In this document: one piece after another, positions 4,738 through 9,269 of the stretch
Layout: each line of letters starts with the position of its first letter
How positions within the stretch are numbered: position 1 is the first letter of the stretch
DNA from: Quadrisphaera sp.
GTDB lineage: Bacteria > Actinomycetota > Actinomycetes > Actinomycetales > Quadrisphaeraceae
NCBI GenBank assembly: GCA_029258695.1
Contig: JARIBR010000226.1
Location: 1 to 9,269, forward strand
Length of the DNA: 9,269 nt
Direction of reading: 5' to 3'
Translations under genes and position numbers: made by a program
Notes under the pieces: model-generated
What the model was told of the DNA's origin: nothing
The model's database searches: none
The model's input: only the letters and a program-made list of their open reading frames with translations

Positions 4738-5919
4738 TCAGGAGCGCAGGGTGCGCCGGGAGAAGAACGCGAGGACGGTGGCGGCGACGAAGAGGATCAG
4801 CGACAGGTAGACGATGGCCTGCACGCCGGACCCCGAGGCCCGGGTCAGCAGCAGCCCGCCCACCCAGGTCGCCACCATGATCGAGAGGTTGAACACGCTG
4901 GATTGCACCGAGGTGGCCACGTCCTTGGCCTTCTCGACCTGCTTGCTCACCGCGGTCTGGTACATCGTCACCAGCGGGCCGAAGGCCACCCCCCAGAGGA
5001 GGAACGCGGCGTGGGCGACCACCGCGGCGCCCGAGAAGACGAGGAACATCGCCATCGAGAGCCCGCCGAGGAAGAGCATCGAGACGACCATGGCGCGCAG
5101 GTGGGCGTCGATGTAGCGGGCGGACAGGACGACCGAGACGACCGACCCGACCCCGAAGAGCACGAGCGCCGCCGTGATCCCGCCGGCCAGGTCGAGGGAC
5201 TCCACCAGCAGCGCGATGTAGGTGTAGATGCCGTAGTGGGCCCCCACCGAGAGGAAGGTCAGCACGAGGACGATCCAGATCGAGGACATCGCGAGGATCG
5301 CCAGCGGCGAGTTGGTCCTGCTGAGCTTCTCGCCCTCGACCGAGGGGATGACGAGGTGCAGCAGCACGGCGATGACGAGGGCCAGCAGGCCCAGGGCCCA
5401 GAAGGAGGCGCGCCACCCGAACGTGATGCCGATGGTCGTCATCACGGGAAGACCGATGCTGATCCCGAGGGTGTTGCCCGACATGATGACCGTGATGGCC
5501 TTGCCCTGCTGGTCCGACGGCACCAGCCGCGCCCCGTAGGCCGCGATCATGGGCCACATGACCCCGGCGCAGATGCCGCCGAGGACCCGGCTGGTGAGGA
5601 TGACCGCGTAGGAGGACGAGATCGCGACGACGACGTTGGAGATCGCGAACCCGACCAGCAGCGCCATCAGCAGCCTCTTGCGGTTCACCGCCAGGGTGGC
5701 GCTGATGAGCGGGATGGCGGAGAGCGCGGAGGCCAGGGCGTAGATGCCCACGAGAAGGCCGACCCGGCTCTCGGAGACCGTGAGGCCGTCGCTGATCTGC
5801 GGCAGGATCCCCGACGGGACCAGCTCGGAGAGGATGCCGAGGAACGGCACGCTGGCCATGAGCCCGAAGACGAACCAGGGGAAGGCCTGCCTCGTGCCGT
5901 GCTCGGTGGTGGCGCTCAT
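4738..5919 (-). CDS. MFS transporter, DHA1 (AraJ/PbuE-like) drug or metabolite exporter type
   Basis: 393-residue inner-membrane protein with about twelve hydrophobic helices, a usual size for compact DHA1 transporters. Visible family marks: SELVPSGILPQI in helix 1 (31-42), the loop 2-3 basic motif A remnant AVNRKRLL (77-84), Arg111 starting helix 4 (SRVLGGICAGVMWP, motif B) and a Gly/Pro-rich helix 5 (GNTLGISIGLPVMTTIG, 148-164) like the antiporter motif C. Helices 7-12 follow a cytosolic loop at about 192-205. DHA1 members of this subgroup mostly export sugars, drugs, or purine bases and nucleosides by proton exchange; the direction here is inferred from family only. GAGGAGG five bases before the ATG is a strong ribosome site. 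It is the first gene of a likely operon with the CodA-like deaminase, so a nucleobase or related heterocycle is a reasonable substrate guess. Confidence 0.92.
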   Translation of the reverse strand: MSATTEHGTRQAFPWFVFGLMASVPFLGILSELVPSGILPQISDGLTVSESRVGLLVGIYALASALSAIPLISATLAVNRKRLLMALLVGFAISNVVVAISSSYAVILTSRVLGGICAGVMWPMIAAYGARLVPSDQQGKAITVIMSGNTLGISIGLPVMTTIGITFGWRASFWALGLLALVIAVLLHLVIPSVEGEKLSRTNSPLAILAMSSIWIVLVLTFLSVGAHYGIYTYIALLVESLDLAGGITAALVLFGVGSVVSVVLSARYIDAHLRAMVVSMLFLGGLSMAMFLVFSGAAVVAHAAFLLWGVAFGPLVTMYQTAVSKQVEKAKDVATSVQSSVFNLSIMVATWVGGLLLTRASGSGVQAIVYLSLILFVAATVLAFFSRRTLRS

Positions 5920-5983
5920 GCCGGCCTCCTCGCGGGGCGTCGGCCCTCGTGGAGGGGACGATCGGTGTGCCTGACCATCGATC

Positions 5984-6001
5984 CCACCCGGAGCCGGGTG
6001 G
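5984..6001 (-). promoter_or_regulatory. 8-bp inverted repeat in the leader region of the MFS-deaminase operon
   Basis: CCACCCGG (5984-5991), AG, CCGGGTGG (5994-6001). It lies 65 bp upstream of the MFS start and 49 bp downstream of the wecB stop. It may be a terminator for the dehydrogenase-wecB unit or a regulatory site for the MFS operon; a smaller hairpin (CCCTC, GTG, GAGGG at 5944-5956) lies between it and the MFS ribosome site. I see no convincing promoter hexamers in 5920-6049. Confidence 0.4.
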
Positions 6002-6032
6002 CTGCGTCCCCGGGCGAACGGCCTCCTGTCGC

Positions 6033-6046
6033 GGGACCTTCGTCCC
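6033..6046 (-). terminator. Short hairpin just after the wecB stop
   Basis: GGGAC (6033-6037), CTTC, GTCCC (6042-6046): a 5-bp stem with a 4-base loop, three bases past the wecB stop triplet at 6050-6052. On its own it is weak; with the 5984-6001 repeat it could form a two-part termination region. Confidence 0.3.
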
Positions 6047-6049
6047 AGG

Positions 6050-7150
6050 TCAGCCGCTGCGGTCCAGCCACCGGGCGATGACCCCGGCGATCCGCCAGCC
6101 GGCGCGCCCGTCCCACAGCGGCGGCAGCTCGGAGGGGCGCGGCGGGTCCTCGAGGGCGCTCGCCGCGGCGGCGGGCAGGCTCCCCACGTCGACGAGGCGG
6201 TTGGTGCCCTGCGTGATCGTGACCGGGCGCTCGGTGTTGGGGCGCAGCGTCAGGCACGGCACGCCCAGCACGGTGGTCTCCTCCTGGATGCCCCCGCTGT
6301 CGGTGACCACCAGGGCGGCACCGCTGACCAGCGACAGGAAGTCGCCGTAGCCCAGCGGGGGCGCCACGACGAGCCCCACGACGTCGCCGAGCCCGACCGC
6401 GCGCAGGGTCGCGGCCCCGCGGGGGTGCAGCGGCAGCACGGTGGGCACCAGGGCCGCGACCTCCGCCAGCCCAGCCACCAGCGTGGCCGCGACGGCGGGG
6501 TCGTCGACGTTCGCGGGTCGGTGCAGGGTGGCCACGGCGTAGCGCTCGCCGGCGGGCAGGCCGAGGCGCGCGGCCACCGGCGCGGCGTCCAGGCGGTCGC
6601 GGGCGGCCACGAGGGAGTCGATCATCGGGTTGCCCACGAGGTGGGTCCGCGCCGGGTCCACGCCCTCGGCCCCGAGGTGCACCAGCGCCTCCGGGCTGGT
6701 GACGAGCAGCAGGTCGGACAGGGCGTCCACGACGCGGCGGTTCACCTCCTCCGGCATCGAGGCGTCGAACGAGCGCAGGCCCGCCTCCACGTGCGCGAGC
6801 GCGATGCCCGCCTTCGCCGTCACCAGCGCGGCGGCCAGCGTGGAGTTCACGTCGCCGTAGCCGACGACCAGCGCGGGCCCCAGCGCGGCGAAGGCGTCCT
6901 CGAGGCCGGTGAGCAGCGCCGCGGTCTGGCGAGCGTGGCTGCCCGAGCCGACGCCGAGGGAGAGGTCGGGCGCGGGGAGGTCCAGGTCGGTGAAGAAGAC
7001 GTCCGACATCGCCGCGTCGTAGTGCTGGCCGGTGTGGACCACGCGCTGGTCCACACCGGCATCGCGCAGCGCCGCGATGACGGGGGCCGCCTTGACGAAG
7101 TTCGGCCGCGCGCCCACGACGTGCACGACGGGGCCCGGAGCGAGGCTCAT
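6050..7150 (-). CDS. wecB: UDP-N-acetylglucosamine 2-epimerase, non-hydrolysing (WecB/MnaA)
   Basis: 366-residue cytosolic GT-B-fold epimerase that interconverts UDP-GlcNAc and UDP-ManNAc, a precursor for teichoic acid linkage units, capsules and other surface polymers. Motifs in order: GARPNFVKAAPV (13-24), TGQHYD (40-45), GYGDVNST (97-104, Asp100), HVEAGLRSFDASMPEEVNRR (120-139, with Glu122 and Glu134/135), ATLHRPANVD (207-216, His210), LHPRG (241-245), VVTDSGGIQEET (281-292) and GVPCLTLRPNTERPVT (296-311). The Asp/Glu/Glu/His set matches the catalytic residues of E. coli WecB. Length is normal (about 360-380). The frame stays open upstream to 7570, but the ATG 7148-7150 begins the conserved sequence and overlaps the dehydrogenase stop as ATGA, indicating translational coupling. 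No separate ribosome site is required. UDP-ManNAc dehydrogenase (WecC), a frequent partner, is not in the window. Confidence 0.96.
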   Translation of the reverse strand: MSLAPGPVVHVVGARPNFVKAAPVIAALRDAGVDQRVVHTGQHYDAAMSDVFFTDLDLPAPDLSLGVGSGSHARQTAALLTGLEDAFAALGPALVVGYGDVNSTLAAALVTAKAGIALAHVEAGLRSFDASMPEEVNRRVVDALSDLLLVTSPEALVHLGAEGVDPARTHLVGNPMIDSLVAARDRLDAAPVAARLGLPAGERYAVATLHRPANVDDPAVAATLVAGLAEVAALVPTVLPLHPRGAATLRAVGLGDVVGLVVAPPLGYGDFLSLVSGAALVVTDSGGIQEETTVLGVPCLTLRPNTERPVTITQGTNRLVDVGSLPAAAASALEDPPRPSELPPLWDGRAGWRIAGVIARWLDRSG

Positions 7151-8214
7151 CGCGGTGTCGAGGCGACGGCCCGCGCGGACCCCGGGCGCAGGTCGATGGC
7201 CGACGGGTCGGCCGACGAACGCCGTGCGGGCGCGCGCCAGCCGGCCGGGGCCACGGCCAGGGTGACGTCGCCGCCGGTGAGCAGGCCGACCATCGAGTCG
7301 ACCCACTGGTGGGCGCCGCGCTCGAGCACCTCGTCGCTCCACCACGCGCTGTGCCCGGTCTGGACCACGCGGCCCTGCGCGACGAGGTCGCCGTCGCGGC
7401 CCGGGTCCACCACGACGTCGTCGACGGCGTAGCCGCGCAGGTGCCCGCTGCGCACCGCGTCGCAGACGGCGGCGGAGTCCGCGGCCGCCGCCCGGCTGAC
7501 GACGACCAGCACCGCGCCGGCGCGCATCGACGCCAGCTCCGCGGCGCCCAGGAGCGGCGGGTCGTCCCACCGGCGCGAGCAGGCGAGCACCACCACGTCG
7601 CTGGAGGCGAGCAGCTGCTCGAGGCTCACCAGCGGCACGTCACCCACCGCGCGCGGCGCCGGGTCGTGGGCGATCACCGTCATGCCGAAGGCGCGCGCCA
7701 GGCCCGCGATGTGCGTGCCGATCCGGCCCAGGCCCACGACGCCGAGGGTGCGCCCCGAGAGCTCGAAGCCGCGCAGCGACACCGTGGCCGGGACGAGCCC
7801 GCGGGAGCGGTCGTTCGCCAGGTGCACCCGGCGCGAGAGCGAGAGCAGCATCGCCATGGCGTGCTCCGCCACCGAGACGGTGCTGTACTCCGGCAGCATC
7901 GCCAGCGCCACGCGGCGTCGGGTGAGGAGGTCGAGGTCGTAGAGGTCGGTGCCGGTGGCGTGCAGCGCGATGCCGGAGAGCCGGGGCAGGGCGTCGAGCA
8001 GCGCGTCGTCGACCACGGGAGTCACCCGCGGCGTCAGCGCCGCCACGTCGGCGCCGTCGAGGACCTCGAGCGCCTCCTCGTGGGACAGGGGTGGCAGGTC
8101 GCCGCGCGCGACGACGCGGACGTCGGCCACGCCCTGCAGGTGCGCGAGGCCGCCGGCGGGGAGACCGGCAGGCCCCTGCACCGACACGACGGTGAGGGTG
8201 GGGCGATCGGTCAC
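7147..8214 (-). CDS. CtBP-like NAD-dependent D-2-hydroxyacid dehydrogenase family protein
   Basis: 355-residue cytosolic oxidoreductase of the D-isomer-specific 2-hydroxyacid dehydrogenase superfamily. The Rossmann motif GVVGLGRIG is at 158-166; VAEHAMAMLLSLSR (115-128) is the usual helix before it. Catalytic candidates are Arg241 (VVVSRAAAADSAAV), Asp270 (VDDVVVDPG, where the family normally has Glu before Pro) and His288 in TGHSAWWS. The AWWS after the His recalls AWYS of CtBP-type members rather than the common PHIAG. So the triad is Arg/Asp/His, and the Glu-to-Asp change could alter rate or substrate. A basic, low-complexity tail (about 326-355) extends past the usual end. The start is GTG 8212-8214, with GGAGG six bases upstream. 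The stop overlaps the wecB ATG (ATGA, 7147-7150). Substrate unknown; coupling to wecB suggests a step in making a sugar-derived or lactyl-type substituent, which is inference. Confidence 0.9.
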   Translation of the reverse strand: MTDRPTLTVVSVQGPAGLPAGGLAHLQGVADVRVVARGDLPPLSHEEALEVLDGADVAALTPRVTPVVDDALLDALPRLSGIALHATGTDLYDLDLLTRRRVALAMLPEYSTVSVAEHAMAMLLSLSRRVHLANDRSRGLVPATVSLRGFELSGRTLGVVGLGRIGTHIAGLARAFGMTVIAHDPAPRAVGDVPLVSLEQLLASSDVVVLACSRRWDDPPLLGAAELASMRAGAVLVVVSRAAAADSAAVCDAVRSGHLRGYAVDDVVVDPGRDGDLVAQGRVVQTGHSAWWSDEVLERGAHQWVDSMVGLLTGGDVTLAVAPAGWRAPARRSSADPSAIDLRPGSARAVASTPR

Positions 8215-8294
8215 GGACGTCCTCCCGGGGCGCTCTGGTCGGTCGAGACGTCCTCGAACGGCCTCAGCGGTGCCGCAGGACCCGACGATGCGTC

Positions 8295-8300
8295 ACCCTA
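8295..8300 (-). promoter_or_regulatory. Candidate -10 element for the dehydrogenase-wecB operon
   Basis: TAGGGT on the minus strand, the same hexamer as at 3359-3364, lying about 80 bp before the GTG start. The best -35-like hexamer is ACGACG at 8318-8323 with a 17-bp spacer (three of six matches), so this is weak. CACC and GGTG (8294-8297, 8301-8304) flank it symmetrically. Confidence 0.25.
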
Positions 8301-8341
8301 GGTGCTCGACCCGCTCTCGTCGTGCGGGAGCAGCGGCGGCC

Positions 8342-8385
8342 CCGTCCACGCCCCGTGAGCGGACGTCGCCCCGTAGCGTGGACGG
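8342..8385 (+). promoter_or_regulatory. 10-bp perfect inverted repeat with 24-bp spacer in the divergent intergenic region
   Basis: CCGTCCACGC (8342-8351) and GCGTGGACGG (8376-8385) are exact reverse complements separated by 24 bp. The right arm overlaps a -10-like TAGCGT (8374-8379) for the plus-strand glycosyltransferase gene; I see no good -35. The layout suits a dimeric regulator binding two half-sites, DNA looping, or an RNA stem in a transcript starting upstream. Confidence 0.45.
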
Positions 8386-8405
8386 TGCGGTCAGCGTCCC
8401 GCACC
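8384..8405 (+). promoter_or_regulatory. Leader hairpin just before the glycosyltransferase ribosome site
   Basis: GGTGCGG (8384-8390) pairs with CCGCACC (8399-8405), a perfect 7-bp stem with an 8-base loop. It ends three bases before the ribosome site GGAGGA (8409-8414). Its left arm shares two bases (8384-8385) with the right arm of the larger inverted repeat, so the two stems cannot both form completely in RNA, as in attenuator-like leaders. Role inferred. Confidence 0.45.
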
Positions 8406-8418
8406 CTTGGAGGAACCC

Positions 8419-9269
8419 GTGCCCGACACCCGCCTGCGCGGCGCCCGCGTGAGCGTCGTCGTCCCGGTCCGGTGCGGCGGCGCCGCCTTCGAGCGCTGCC
8501 TGGAGTCCCTGACCCGCCTTGACCCCCCGCCCGGAGAGGTCGTCGTGGTGCTGGACGGCACCGACCCGGGCGCCGACCCCGGCGACGCAGCGCGGGCGCG
8601 GGCCCATGGCGCGCACGTCATCGCCCTGCCGCGCCGCCGCGGCCCCGGAGCGGCGCGCAACGAGGGCGTGGCCGCCGCGACCGGTGACCTCCTCCTCTTC
8701 GCCGACGCCGACGTCGCGCTGGCCCCCGACGCGGTCGAGGTGGTGCTCGAGGAGCTCGCCGCACGACCTGAGGTCTCGGCGATCTTCGGCGCCTACGACG
8801 ACCACCCCGCAGAGCCTGGCTTCACCTCCCAGTACAAGAACCTCCTGAACCACCTCATGCACGCCGAGCAGTCCCGCGCCAGCACCTTCTGGGCCGGGTG
8901 CGGGGCGGTGCGCCGCAGCGCCTTCGCCGAGGTCGGCGGCTTCGACGAGCGTTTCGCCCGCCCCGAGATGGAGGACGTCGAGCTCGGCAGCCGCCTCGTC
9001 GCCGCCGCCCGCACCATCCGGATCGTGCCGCGCCTGCGCGGGACGCACCTCAAGCGCTGGACCCCGCGCACGGTGCTGCGCACCGACCTGCGCGAGCGGG
9101 CCATCCCCTGGAGCCTGCTCATCCTGCGCACCGGCCAGCTGTCCGGCGAGCTCGACGTCTCGGCGCGCCACCGTGCCCAGGTGGCCCTGGTGGGGGCAGC
9201 CGGGCTGTGCGTGGCGGCGGGGCTGCGCTGGCGGGCGGCCCCCCTGGCCGCGGTCCCGGCGCTCGCCGC
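8419..9269 (+). CDS. Family 2 glycosyltransferase (GT-A fold), 3' end cut by the window edge
   Basis: 283 codons are visible with no stop before the window ends. The start is GTG 8419-8421, preceded by GGAGGA with a 4-base gap. It transfers a sugar from a nucleotide donor to an acceptor, probably at the inner face of the membrane for a surface polymer. Motifs: VSVVVPVRCGG (11-21) nucleotide-binding start, Asp46 in VVVVLDGTDP, PRRRGPGAARNEGV (71-84), the metal-binding DxD in LFADADV (93-99), STFWAGCGAVRRSAF (155-169) and the catalytic-base region EMEDVELGSRL (183-193). SQYKNLLNHLMH (137-148) between them marks a subgroup of bacterial GT2 proteins. After about 250 a hydrophobic stretch (VALVGAAGLCVAAGL) starts a probable transmembrane helix as the sequence ends. 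The gene is divergent from the dehydrogenase-wecB pair, whose product UDP-ManNAc could serve the same pathway. Donor and acceptor unknown. Confidence 0.92.
   Translation, partial: MPDTRLRGARVSVVVPVRCGGAAFERCLESLTRLDPPPGEVVVVLDGTDPGADPGDAARARAHGAHVIALPRRRGPGAARNEGVAAATGDLLLFADADVALAPDAVEVVLEELAARPEVSAIFGAYDDHPAEPGFTSQYKNLLNHLMHAEQSRASTFWAGCGAVRRSAFAEVGGFDERFARPEMEDVELGSRLVAAARTIRIVPRLRGTHLKRWTPRTVLRTDLRERAIPWSLLILRTGQLSGELDVSARHRAQVALVGAAGLCVAAGLRWRAAPLAAVPALA

Noticed and set aside
4187..5557. 456-codon minus-strand frame across the MFS-deaminase junction
   Set aside because: A frame-shifted shadow; both real genes keep complete motifs in their own frames.
5920..6049. Nucleobase riboswitch upstream of the MFS-deaminase operon
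   Set aside because: I looked for a purine-type aptamer because of the deaminase; only short GC hairpins (5944-5956, 5984-6001, 6033-6046) are present, with no recognisable conserved core.
3652..6081. 809-codon open frame on the plus strand
   Set aside because: It is the complement of the deaminase and MFS genes; the translation is a monotonous Asp/His/Arg/Gly/Val mix without domains, and both opposite genes are well supported.
7151..7570. N-terminal extension of the wecB frame
   Set aside because: It overlaps the dehydrogenase gene, its translation is Arg/Gly-rich, and the conserved epimerase sequence starts at the ATG at 7150.
8293..9171. 292-codon minus-strand frame opposite the glycosyltransferase
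   Set aside because: The plus-strand frame from 8419 has a ribosome site, DxD and GT2 motifs and stays open to the end; the antisense product has none.
1..9269. tRNA, rRNA, insertion sequence or phage attachment site
   Set aside because: No cloverleaf-like segment, rRNA sequence, transposase, integrase or flanking direct repeats were seen anywhere in the window.

Overview
The window is a very GC-rich (by eye above 70% G+C) actinobacterial chromosomal segment. Third codon positions are almost always G or C, leaders are full of GC hairpins, and three of the small exported proteins are lipoproteins in the style of Actinomycetota. The mix of genes would suit a soil actinobacterium (Kineosporiales or a related order is a guess, not something the sequence proves). 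Nothing here looks like a phage, transposon, CRISPR array or RNA gene. Nearly the whole window reads on the minus strand; only the extreme left and right ends carry plus-strand genes, both cut by the window edges.

Left part, 1-3300 (envelope block): the last 15 codons of a plus-strand gene end at 50. It converges on a membrane-anchored HtrA-type serine protease with a PDZ domain (96-1331). Upstream of the protease, 1332-1451 is filled by an 11-bp-phased degenerate repeat, plus a perfect inverted repeat that touches the protease start codon. Next come a small unrecognised lipoprotein (1452-2009), a 19-bp perfect hairpin (2100-2140), and two neighbouring lipoproteins (2159-2668 and 2763-3299) that are paralogues and share an OB-fold-like C-terminal domain. 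The theme is envelope proteins and perhaps envelope stress.

Middle part, 3300-5930 (nucleobase block): an MFS transporter of the DHA1/AraJ exporter type (4738-5919) is followed after 33 bp by a CodA-type cytosine deaminase-family amidohydrolase (3445-4704). They look like a two-gene operon. The deaminase keeps all metal ligands but differs from E. coli CodA at the two residues flanking the last ligand, so its true substrate is open.

Right part, 6050-9269 (surface-glycan block): a CtBP-like NAD-dependent 2-hydroxyacid dehydrogenase (7147-8214) overlaps a non-hydrolysing UDP-GlcNAc 2-epimerase, WecB/MnaA (6050-7150), by ATGA, which implies translational coupling. Divergently, across a 204-bp region with two inverted repeats, starts a family 2 glycosyltransferase (8419 to the window end). 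The epimerase would supply UDP-ManNAc, which a glycosyltransferase locus could use for a cell-wall or capsular polymer.

The most notable items are the 11-bp repeat field and start-codon hairpin before htrA, the dehydrogenase-epimerase coupling, the altered active site of the deaminase and its pairing with an exporter-type MFS protein, and the structured leader of the glycosyltransferase.
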